A program made the translations under genes and the position numbers. A stretch of 40,460 bases of DNA from Phycisphaerales bacterium (GTDB lineage: Bacteria > Planctomycetota > Phycisphaerae > Phycisphaerales > SM1A02), in assembly GCA_022616475.1 (NCBI GenBank), contig JAKEEP010000255.1, positions 1 through 40,460 of the forward strand. Reading direction: 5' to 3'. This document shows, in pieces, positions 33,131-39,603 of the stretch. How positions within the stretch are numbered: position 1 is the first letter of the stretch; every line of letters begins with the position of its first letter. The notes below the pieces were generated by a model. That model searched no databases. It worked only from the letters and a program-made list of their open reading frames with translations, and was not told where the DNA came from.

Positions 33131-33348
33131 CCTTGCCCAAGGAGGAGAAAATCAACCTGGACGCCGAGGTGACCGAAGCGCTGCCCGACGCTCGCTTCAA
33201 GGTCAAATTGGCCAACGGGCAGGAGATCATGGCTTACGTCAGCGGAAAAATGCGAAAATTCTTCATCCGGATCCTCCCTGGTGACAAGGTGACTGTTGAA
33301 TTGAGCCCCTACGACATGACCAAAGGCCGGATTATCTTCAGACACTGA
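33127..33348 (+). CDS. infA: Translation initiation factor IF-1
   Basis: A 73-aa S1-like OB-fold protein from the GTG at 33127. [67 protein letters not shown] is clearly IF-1. It blocks the A site during initiation. The start overlaps the secY stop, implying coupled translation. Confidence 0.95.
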   Translation: MTLPKEEKINLDAEVTEALPDARFKVKLANGQEIMAYVSGKMRKFFIRILPGDKVTVELSPYDMTKGRIIFRH

Positions 33349-33351
33349 ATG

Positions 33352-33381
33352 AACGCCCAGGCATAGCCATGCCTGGGCGTT
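33352..33381 (+). terminator. Perfect 13-bp hairpin between infA and rpmJ
   Basis: Arms 33352-33364 and 33369-33381 (AACGCCCAGGCAT and its exact reverse complement) enclose AGCC. No T-tract follows, so it may be an attenuator or an RNA-processing site rather than a full terminator. It resembles the hairpin at 35604-35630. Confidence 0.6.
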
Positions 33382-33400
33382 GAACCCCGAGTAACCTATA

Positions 33401-33517
33401 ATGAAAGTTCGCAGCAGCATCAGACGGCGCACCAAGGATTGCCAGATCGTCATTCGAAAGGGCAAGCGCTTCGTCATCAACAAGAAGAACAAGCGCCTCA
33501 AGCAGCGCCAAGGTTGA
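33401..33517 (+). CDS. rpmJ: Large ribosomal subunit protein L36 (bL36), without zinc ligands
   Basis: A 38-aa protein. [10 protein letters not shown] at the start and the KQRQG end are diagnostic of L36, and the position between infA and rpsM is classical. Normal L36 has three Cys and one His holding zinc. Here only Cys14 is left; the other positions read Thr, Asn and Leu, so it should not bind zinc. It helps order 23S rRNA at the base of the 50S stalk. Confidence 0.93.
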   Translation: MKVRSSIRRRTKDCQIVIRKGKRFVINKKNKRLKQRQG

Positions 33518-33564
33518 TTCGTGCCTGATTTCCGCCCTCCGACCACTGACCTCTGAGACCACCA

Positions 33565-33942
33565 ATGCCTCGTATCGCCGGCGTCGACATCCCAGACAAG
33601 AAGAAGATCCTCTACGCGCTTCAGTACATCTACGGCATCGGTCCGAATTTTGCCAAAAAGATTCTGACCGAAGCCAAGATCGATCCCGACAAGCGCGCCA
33701 ACCAGCTCACCGATCAGGAAATGAGCTCGATCACAACGGTGATCGACGGCGGGTACATCGTCGAGGGCGCGCTGCGCCGGCAGGTCAGCCAGCACATTCA
33801 GCGGCTGCGCGACATTCGAAGCTACCGCGGCGAGCGTCATCGCAAGGGCCTGCCGGTGCGCGGCCAGCGCACTCGCTCCAACGCCCGCACCCGCAAGGGC
33901 CGCAAGAAGACGGTCGCCGGCAAGAAGGGCGTGAAGGGTTAA
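33565..33942 (+). CDS. rpsM: Small ribosomal subunit protein S13 (uS13)
   Basis: A 125-aa protein. [33 protein letters not shown] and [43 protein letters not shown] are diagnostic. It lies in the 30S head and contacts the P-site tRNA and 50S bridge. The TAA stop lies inside an octamer repeat. Confidence 0.97.
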   Translation: MPRIAGVDIPDKKKILYALQYIYGIGPNFAKKILTEAKIDPDKRANQLTDQEMSSITTVIDGGYIVEGALRRQVSQHIQRLRDIRSYRGERHRKGLPVRGQRTRSNARTRKGRKKTVAGKKGVKG

Positions 33943-33978
33943 ACGCAGAAACGCAGAAATGCAGAAATACGGAAACGG
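33941..33978. repeat. Octamer array AAACGCAG after rpsM
   Basis: Two exact AAACGCAG units, then AAATGCAG, AAATACGG and a partial. The first unit starts with two bases of the rpsM TAA stop codon. It is the only array here with a clear period of 8 besides the one at 21407. Confidence 0.85.
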
Positions 33979-33989
33979 AATCGCTTAGT

Positions 33990-34008
33990 GGGCGGCGCCT
34001 CGCCGCCC
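33990..34008. other. Perfect GC hairpin before rpsK
   Basis: GGGCGGCG at 33990-33997 pairs with CGCCGCCC at 34001-34008 across CCT. It is 15 nt from the rpsK ATG. Confidence 0.65.
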
Positions 34009-34023
34009 TTTGGAAAACACCAG

Positions 34024-34395
34024 ATGGGCAAGAAAAAAGTCCGAAAGAACATTCTCAAGGCCATCGCACACGTCAGCGCCACGTTCAACAACACGCTGAT
34101 TACGATCACCGACATGAACGGCGAGACGTTGTGTTGGGACTCGGCGGGCACGGTCGGCTTCAAGGGCGCCCGCAAGTCCACGCCGTTCGCCGCCACTCGC
34201 GCCGCAGAAAAATGCGCCATCAAGGCCAAGCGCATGGGCATTCGCGAGATTGAAGTTCGCGTCAAGGGGCCCGGCCCAGGGCGCGAGTCGGCGATCACCG
34301 CCTTGCAAAACAATGGCCTGAGCATCACCGCCGTTGAGGATCACACGCCGATTCCTCACAACGGCTGCCGCCCGCCCAAGAGGCGTAGAGTGTAA
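34024..34395 (+). CDS. rpsK: Small ribosomal subunit protein S11 (uS11)
   Basis: A 123-aa protein of normal length. [58 protein letters not shown] and [17 protein letters not shown] are diagnostic. It binds the 30S platform. ATG 34024 is used. rpsD (S4), usually next, is absent. Confidence 0.97.
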   Translation: MGKKKVRKNILKAIAHVSATFNNTLITITDMNGETLCWDSAGTVGFKGARKSTPFAATRAAEKCAIKAKRMGIREIEVRVKGPGPGRESAITALQNNGLSITAVEDHTPIPHNGCRPPKRRRV

Positions 34396-34396
34396 G

Positions 34397-34467
34397 TTGT
34401 TCGTTGTTAGTGGTTCGTTGTTCGTTGTGGCGCCCGATGAAGGCCACGAACAACGAACAACGAACTA
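34397..34467. repeat. Inverted heptamer arrays between rpsK and rpoA
   Basis: Units TTGTTCG/TTGTTAG (34397-34424) face CGAACAA units (34447-34467). CGTTGTTCG (34416-34424) is exactly complementary to 34447-34455, and pairing continues outward with a few mismatches, while TGGC/GCCA closes the loop. It would make a hairpin of about 20 bp right after the rpsK stop codon. Confidence 0.9.
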
Positions 34468-34582
34468 CTAACGTTGCCCGTGGACAGAAGGGACTCGCGG
34501 ATCGTCAGCAGGATCCGCTTGCTTCCCGTGCTCCGCCGGGTTTCCTGGTTCCAGGTCCTGCTGAATTGTTGGAGTCTCAGTC

Positions 34583-35590
34583 ATGCATGTTCGTTGGCGC
34601 GGCATTGAATTGCCGGCAAAGGTTGTTCTCGATGACAAGTCCAAGTCGCCTACGTTCGGGCGATTCACCGTCGAGCCGTTCGAACGCGGCTTCGGCACGA
34701 CGGTGGGCAATTCCCTGCGCCGCATCCTGCTTTCATCGGTCGAAGGCGCTTCGGTCACCAAGGTGCGAATCGCCGGCGTCGAGCACGAGTTCTCGACCAT
34801 GCCCGGCGTCACCGAAGACGTCACCGACATCATCCTCAACATCAAGGGGCTGGTCGTCAGCCTTCAGGGCGATGAGCCCAGGACCATGCGCCTCTCGGCA
34901 ACGGGTCCGGGCGAAGTCACGGCCGACCTCATCGAGGCCGATACCGCCGTCACCATACACAACCCACAACACCTGATCTGCACGCTCACGGACGCGGTCG
35001 ATTTCGAGGCCGAGTTGACCGTTGCCAAGGGCCGCGGCTATCAGCCTGCCTCCGAGCAGTACGCCAAGCGCGACGAGCAGGTCATCGGTGAGATTCCCAT
35101 CGACGCCGTCTTCAGCCCGGTGCAGCGCGTGCGATATCGCATCGAGAACACGCGCGTCGGCCAGAAGACCAACTACGACAAGCTCATCATGGATATCTGG
35201 ACCGATGGCACCGTCACGCCGGAAATGGTGCTGGTCGAAGCCGCCAAGATCCTGCGCAAGCACCTCAATCCGTTTGTTCAGTACTTTGAGCTGGGCCACG
35301 AGCAGGTGTCGATGGAAGCCAGCGCCGCCGCCAGCGTCGACGATGAGCTCATCCGCAAACTCAATATGCCCATCACCGACCTGGATCTCACGGTGCGGGC
35401 GAGCAACTGCCTCAACTCGGCCAAGGTGCGAACCGTCGCCGATCTGGTCACCAAGGACGAGCCCGAACTGCTGGCGGTGCGGAGCTTTGGCAAGACATCG
35501 CTCCGCGAGGTCAAGCGCAAGCTCGAGGAGATCGGGCTTTCACTTGGAATGAAGCTGCCGGAGGGCTATCAGGCGCCTGCCGGCGTGTAA
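34583..35590 (+). CDS. rpoA: DNA-directed RNA polymerase subunit alpha
   Basis: A 335-aa protein. The N-terminal domain carries EPFERGFGTTVGNSLRRILLSSVEGASVTKVRI (dimerisation and beta/beta' binding). A linker near 235-250 leads to the C-terminal domain with LDLTVRASNCLNSAKVRTVADLVTKDEPELLAVRSFGKTSLREVKRKLEEIGLSLGM, which binds UP elements and activators. GGAG lies 8 nt upstream of the ATG. Confidence 0.97.
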   Translation: MHVRWRGIELPAKVVLDDKSKSPTFGRFTVEPFERGFGTTVGNSLRRILLSSVEGASVTKVRIAGVEHEFSTMPGVTEDVTDIILNIKGLVVSLQGDEPRTMRLSATGPGEVTADLIEADTAVTIHNPQHLICTLTDAVDFEAELTVAKGRGYQPASEQYAKRDEQVIGEIPIDAVFSPVQRVRYRIENTRVGQKTNYDKLIMDIWTDGTVTPEMVLVEAAKILRKHLNPFVQYFELGHEQVSMEASAAASVDDELIRKLNMPITDLDLTVRASNCLNSAKVRTVADLVTKDEPELLAVRSFGKTSLREVKRKLEEIGLSLGMKLPEGYQAPAGV

Positions 35591-35603
35591 GCGAAGACTG
35601 TTC

Positions 35604-35630
35604 ACGCCCACGCATTGAATGCGTGGGCGT
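35604..35630 (+). terminator. Hairpin between rpoA and rplQ
   Basis: ACGCCCACGCAT at 35604-35615 and its exact complement at 35619-35630 enclose TGA. A CGAAG/CTTCG pair can extend the stem. It differs from the hairpin at 33352 by one base in the arm. No clean T-tract follows. Confidence 0.55.
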
Positions 35631-35658
35631 CTTCGATTGAAATGAAGGAAGATTCGTC

Positions 35659-36315
35659 ATGCGTCATCGAGTAGCTGGAAGACAACTTTGTCTCGACAAG
35701 GATCATCGCAAGGCGATGCTGCGCAATCTGGCGGCCGGTTTATTTGAGCACGGCCAGATCCAGACCACCATGCAGCGCGCTAAGGCGGTTCAGCCGCTGG
35801 TCGAGCGGATCATCACCATCGCCAAGCAGGGCACCTTCCGCGCTCGCCGTCAGATCGAGCAGAAGCTCAACGATCGAAACGTCCACGTATGGGTGGCCGA
35901 TCCAAACGTCAAAGATTGGAAGAAGGACAACCAGTATTTCGATCTGCCCGACGCCGGCGACATCAAGTTCAACCGGTACGGCGAGACCAAGAAGGCCCCG
36001 CACCTCGTCCAGCACGTGATGACCAAGATCGGGCCCATGTTTGCCGAACGCGATGGCGGCTACACCCGCATCGTCAAGCTCGGCAAGCACCGGCTCGGCG
36101 ACGGCGCTGATCTGGTGCTCCTTCAGCTGGTCGGCAAGGAAGAAGGCCCGGAACTGGGCGGCGGCAAGTCGCGCCGGCGCGAGCAGGCCGACCGCCGCAC
36201 CGCCTTTGCCGCCAAGCTGCGCAAGGCTTCCGAGAGCGCAAAGCCTGCCGAATCCAAGGCTGAGGCCGCGGCGGCTCCAGAGCAAACCGCTGCAGCTGAA
36301 TCCAAGCCCGAATAA
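35659..36315 (+). CDS. rplQ: Large ribosomal subunit protein L17 (bL17), enlarged
   Basis: A 218-aa protein; 115-130 is usual. MRHRVAGRQLCLDKDHRKAMLRNLAAGLFEHGQIQTTMQRAKAVQPLVERIITIAKQG is diagnostic, and RDGGYTRIVKLGKHRLGDGADLVLLQL resumes the core at about 131. Between them, residues 76-115 are an insertion with many aromatic residues and no counterpart in ordinary L17. From about 161 a charged Ala-rich tail follows. GAAGGAAG lies upstream of the ATG. Last gene of the cluster. Confidence 0.93.
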   Translation: MRHRVAGRQLCLDKDHRKAMLRNLAAGLFEHGQIQTTMQRAKAVQPLVERIITIAKQGTFRARRQIEQKLNDRNVHVWVADPNVKDWKKDNQYFDLPDAGDIKFNRYGETKKAPHLVQHVMTKIGPMFAERDGGYTRIVKLGKHRLGDGADLVLLQLVGKEEGPELGGGKSRRREQADRRTAFAAKLRKASESAKPAESKAEAAAAPEQTAAAESKPE

Positions 36316-36336
36316 TTGGGTTGATAACAGATAACC

Positions 36337-36373
36337 AACCGGCCGCTCGCTTGGAGCGGCCGGTTTTCATTTT
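36337..36373 (+). terminator. Intrinsic terminator after rplQ
   Basis: AACCGGCCGCTC at 36337-36348 pairs with 36354-36365 around GCTTG, followed by a T-rich run (TTTTCATTTT). It is the best terminator in the window and ends the ribosomal cluster. Confidence 0.85.
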
Positions 36374-36455
36374 GTATTCGGCCGCTTATGTCGATGTTGA
36401 GTCACTCGGGCGCGGCGGACACTCTCCCGGAACCAGCGGCAAAAGGACCACTCAA

Positions 36456-36704
36456 ATGGGAAAGAAACTCGGCGGCATCATCTTTGCTCTGGCGCTCATG
36501 GCCTTCGGCGGTCACATGACCTACGACCCGGCCAAATACGACATGACCGACTACGAGGCCTCCGGACGCCGCGCCATTTACAAGAAAGCCCTCGCCGCGG
36601 TCGTCAATACGCTCGGCCCGCGCACCACCGGCATCGTCTTGCTCTGCGGCGGCGGACTGATGCTCGTCGTCACCGTTCGTGGCCGCGACGATCACGAAAT
36701 CTGA
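36456..36704 (+). CDS. Small membrane protein of unknown function
   Basis: An 82-aa protein. Hydrophobic stretches lie at about 5-20 (LGGIIFALALMAFGG) and 57-74 (TTGIVLLCGGGLMLVV), giving two membrane spans with a loop rich in Tyr and Asp. ATG 36456 has AAAAGGA upstream. It converges on hom; the two coding regions overlap by 13 bp at their 3' ends. No family is recognised. Confidence 0.6.
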   Translation: MGKKLGGIIFALALMAFGGHMTYDPAKYDMTDYEASGRRAIYKKALAAVVNTLGPRTTGIVLLCGGGLMLVVTVRGRDDHEI

Positions 36705-38092
36705 TCGACCGCGTCATCGAGAATGGGCGCCACAAACGCGCGGCAACCCGTGCTGGCGCACATCGCGTCGCAGACGGCATTGATTCGATCGCCTTCGACT
36801 CGTCCCGTCAGCGCGCTCACGCCGTCAACGCCGAATTCAATCTGGCTGGTCTCGATGCCCCCGGCGCGCAGAGCTTCAAACACGCGATCCGGATTCAACT
36901 CCGAATGACTACCGCTCAGCCTGATCATGTGACGCCGACGAGGGGGCCGAAAAAGGTGCCAGGCACCATTTCTTGTTTGCTCGCTCGCGTGCCGCACGAC
37001 GTCCTCAGGAAATGGTGCCTGGCACCTTTTTCTGATGGGAGTCGCGGCGCTCAGCACCCCAAGCACATCACCCAGCACCGCCGATGCGGTCGGCGCTGGA
37101 CCTGCGCCGGCCCCGCGCAGATGAAGAATTCCAGCATGCCGGCTTTCGACGACCACCGCGTTTTCAGCGCCTCTCGGCTGGGCCAGGGGATGCGATGGGC
37201 GCAGCAGCGTCGGCCCAACGCGGCAATGGCTTGCGTCATCGCTCACATCCAGCTCGGCAAGCAGCTTGATCACATATCCAAACGATCGAGCCGCGGCGAT
37301 ATCGGCGCAGCTCAGTTGGTCGATTCCCTGCGTGTGAACTCCATCGGGCAAGACGCCACCGCAACCCGCCGCCGCTGCCAGCACGCACAGCTTCTCGGCG
37401 CTGTCGGCGCCGGAAATATCCGCCGAGGGATCGGGCTCGGCCAAGCCCAGGTCGATCGCCTCACCGAGCGCTTGATTCAGTGGGAGTCTGGCTTGCGTCA
37501 TTCGTGTGAGAATGTAGTTGCACGAGCCGTTGATGACCGCACGGATGGAGCGTACCTCATCGCCCGCCAGTTGCCGAAGCGATGCCAGCACCGGTATCGC
37601 CGCTCCGACACTTGCCTCGTAGGCTATGCCTGCGCCGCGCTGGGTCGCCAGGCGGTGCAGCGAACGACCATGCCTGGCGATCAAGCTCTTGTTGGCGGTA
37701 ACGACCGGAATCCCCCGTTCGAGCGCCGCGCGAACATAGGTCGCCGCAGGCTCGATTCCGCCCATCAATTCAACCACGACATCCGGACCGGCTTCCAGTA
37801 CGTGCTCGAAGTCCGTCGTGAACAAACTTGCATCGAGCCCACGCTCGCGCGACACATCGCGAACCAGCACGCGGGCTAACTCAAGCCGGATTCCATGCGA
37901 TCGCGCAATCCGTTTCCGCGATTCCAGCAGAATTCGCGCAAACTCCCGGCCCACCACGCCGCAACCGAGCAGGCCGATGCGAACCCCCGGAACGCCCCGA
38001 ACCCCCGGAACGCCCCGAACCCCCAGAACCTGCCGGCGCACCGGACGGACTCGATCAAACTGGCGTTGATCTTCGATCGTGAACGCGCTCAT
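36692..38092 (-). CDS. hom: Homoserine dehydrogenase with two in-frame repeat insertions
   Basis: A 466-aa enzyme that reduces aspartate semialdehyde to homoserine, for methionine and threonine. The Rossmann core starts at IGLLGCGVVG (39-48). VVTANKSLIARHG, YEASVGAAIPV, INGSCNYILTRM and EPDPSADISGADSAEKLCVLA with the catalytic Lys are all present. ATG 38092 has GGAGGTG upstream and overlaps the metB stop (ATGA). Residues 21-38 are encoded by an 18-bp tandem repeat and about 354-382 by a palindromic repeat. The last 75 residues may stand in for an ACT-type domain. Confidence 0.88.
   Translation of the reverse strand: MSAFTIEDQRQFDRVRPVRRQVLGVRGVPGVRGVPGVRIGLLGCGVVGREFARILLESRKRIARSHGIRLELARVLVRDVSRERGLDASLFTTDFEHVLEAGPDVVVELMGGIEPAATYVRAALERGIPVVTANKSLIARHGRSLHRLATQRGAGIAYEASVGAAIPVLASLRQLAGDEVRSIRAVINGSCNYILTRMTQARLPLNQALGEAIDLGLAEPDPSADISGADSAEKLCVLAAAAGCGGVLPDGVHTQGIDQLSCADIAAARSFGYVIKLLAELDVSDDASHCRVGPTLLRPSHPLAQPRGAENAVVVESRHAGILHLRGAGAGPAPTASAVLGDVLGVLSAATPIRKRCQAPFPEDVVRHASEQTRNGAWHLFRPPRRRHMIRLSGSHSELNPDRVFEALRAGGIETSQIEFGVDGVSALTGRVEGDRINAVCDAMCASTGCRAFVAPILDDAVDQIS
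36949..37032. repeat. Palindromic repeat, copy 3, inside hom
   Basis: Arms 36949-36975 and 37006-37032 are inverted repeats with one mismatch and a 30-nt spacer. The whole element is 84 nt, a multiple of three, so it keeps the hom frame open, adding 28 codons (reading RKRCQAPFPEDVV on the coding strand). It is in the opposite orientation to copies 1 and 2 as judged by spacer similarity. Confidence 0.9.
37981..38030. repeat. 18-bp tandem repeat in the 5' end of hom
   Basis: Two perfect 18-bp units (37981-37998, 37999-38016) and a partial third with one mismatch. On the coding strand they specify GVRGVPGVRGVPGVR, directly before the nucleotide-binding loop. Confidence 0.9.
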
Positions 38093-39279
38093 GAGGCCAC
38101 CTCCTGCAATCGCGAAGAGCGCGTGGCCTCGAGCGCCTGATCCAGGTCGTCGATCAAATCCTCGACGTTCTCCAGCCCAACCGAGAGGCGAACCAGCCCA
38201 TCGCCGATTCCAATGCGCCGTCGCTCGGCCGGTTCGACCGATGCGTGCGTCATCGTCGCCGGATGGCACAGCAGCGACTTGACGCCCCCCAAGCTTTCAG
38301 CCAGCGGCCACAGCTTGAGCTGCCCGATCAAGGCGCGGATTCGTTCAACGCCGCCCACGAATTCCACACTCATGATCCCGCCAAAACCGCTGGTTTGCCG
38401 CTGCGCCAACTCATGCTGCGGATGGCTCGCCAACCCGGGATAAATGACCGTTTCAACTTCCGAATGGGCCTCCAGGAATTCAGCGATTGCCAAGGCGTTC
38501 TCGGCATGTCGCCGTACGCGCAATGCCAGCGTCTTGATCCCGCGCAGCTGCAGGAAGCAATCCTGTGGCCCCGGCACTCCGCCAGTTGCGTTCTGAACAA
38601 ACTTCAGGGATTCATACGTCGCCTCATCGTCGACGATCAAGGCCCCCCCCAACACATCGCAGTGCCCGCCGATGTACTTGGTTGTCGAATGGAGAACGAT
38701 GTCGGCGCCAAGCGCCAACGGCCGCTGATGAACCGGTGTGGCAAATGTGTTGTCAACAAGCACTTTGATGCGCCGAGCCTTTGCAGCCTCTGAGCACGCG
38801 GCCAGATCAGTGATCTTCAGCAATGGATTCGATGGCGACTCCAGCCAAAGAAGCTTCGTGGCAGGTTCGATCGCTTTGGCAACGTTCTGAGGTCGCGTCG
38901 TGTCGATCAGCGAAAATCGCACCCCGAATCGCGCGAAAATCTTCGTGAAGAGCCGGTAACAGCCGCCATACAAGTCTTGCGACGCCACCACATGATCGCC
39001 CGCGCTCAAGGCCTGCAGCACCGCGTTGGCCGCCGCAAGACCGCTTGAGAACGCCAACCCGAACCGGCCGCCTTCCAGCGCGGCAAGGTTGGCTTCCAGC
39101 GCCTCGCGCGTTGGGTTGCCGCTTCGCGTGTAGCAGTATGCCGGCGGCGCAACGCCCAGTCCGGCCAACTCGTCTTGCGCAAACGTTGTTGTTTGATAAA
39201 TCGGTGTAACCACCGCGCCGGTCAACGCCTCGTTGGGCTGCCCGGCGTGAATAGCCAATGTTTCAAAGTGATAAGACAT
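38089..39279 (-). CDS. metB: Cystathionine gamma-synthase family PLP enzyme
   Basis: A 396-aa trans-sulfuration enzyme. YHFETLAIHAGQ opens; PAYCYTRSGNPTREALE binds substrate phosphate, FSSGLAAANAVLQAL and HSTTKYIGGHCDVLGGALI carry the PLP-binding Lys. It probably makes cystathionine from an activated homoserine and cysteine; a homocysteine-forming or lyase activity cannot be excluded from sequence. ATG 39279 with GAGGG 9 nt upstream is preferred to the longer frame from 39366. Its TGA overlaps the hom ATG, so the operon is metB-hom. Confidence 0.88.
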   Translation of the reverse strand: MSYHFETLAIHAGQPNEALTGAVVTPIYQTTTFAQDELAGLGVAPPAYCYTRSGNPTREALEANLAALEGGRFGLAFSSGLAAANAVLQALSAGDHVVASQDLYGGCYRLFTKIFARFGVRFSLIDTTRPQNVAKAIEPATKLLWLESPSNPLLKITDLAACSEAAKARRIKVLVDNTFATPVHQRPLALGADIVLHSTTKYIGGHCDVLGGALIVDDEATYESLKFVQNATGGVPGPQDCFLQLRGIKTLALRVRRHAENALAIAEFLEAHSEVETVIYPGLASHPQHELAQRQTSGFGGIMSVEFVGGVERIRALIGQLKLWPLAESLGGVKSLLCHPATMTHASVEPAERRRIGIGDGLVRLSVGLENVEDLIDDLDQALEATRSSRLQEVAS

Positions 39280-39281
39280 CT

Positions 39282-39389
39282 GTGATTTCCCTCGCAGGGA
39301 TCGGCCGGCCCGAAGGCGGAACCAATCAACCATGAACGTGCCGACAAAGTGCTCAACGGGTCGCAAGGGCCCGAGCGGCAGGAAATCAC
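39282..39389 (-). promoter_or_regulatory. Structured 5' leader of metB-hom, candidate regulatory RNA
   Basis: GTGATTTCC (39389-39381 on the minus strand) and GGAAATCAC (39290-39282) are perfect 9-bp complements enclosing 90 nt. The 3' arm ends 2 nt before the metB ATG. Alternatively the ribosome site GAGGG can pair with CCCT just upstream in a small hairpin (CCCT-GCG-AGGG). The two pairings compete, as in a translational switch. It does not match the SAM-I or SAM-II riboswitch core as I know them. Confidence 0.5.
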
Positions 39390-39526
39390 GTGAACTGCGA
39401 TGTGCGGGGAATCAGCTTCGCCAACCGCCCGCCCATACGCAGGACCGTGGTCCCGCGCCCGGGCTGGGCATGGTCATCGCCATCAGGCTCATCAAATTGG
39501 CGGTGCGAAGTTTCATGAAGCCGCAA

Positions 39527-39554
39527 ACAATAGCGACCGGCCTTTCCGTGTCAA
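39527..39554 (-). promoter_or_regulatory. Sigma70-type promoter of metB-hom
   Basis: On the minus strand TTGACA (39549-39554) and TATTGT (39527-39532) are 16 nt apart. Transcription would start near 39520, giving a leader of about 240 nt before metB. Confidence 0.65.
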
Positions 39555-39603
39555 GGCTCGGAGTTTGAGAATTCGGACCGATTGTGGGTAGACTTCAACC
39601 CGA

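Noticed and set aside
36905-37879. 324-codon plus-strand ORF over hom
   Set aside because: Antisense of hom; the hom frame carries conserved motifs, this one none.
39282-39520. Known SAM riboswitch (SAM-I, SAM-II, SAH) upstream of metB
   Set aside because: The conserved cores I know are not present; only structure and position support regulation, so no class name was given.
39332-39568. 78-codon plus-strand ORF between metB and pheS
   Set aside because: It crosses the metB promoter and leader and has no ribosome site or domain.
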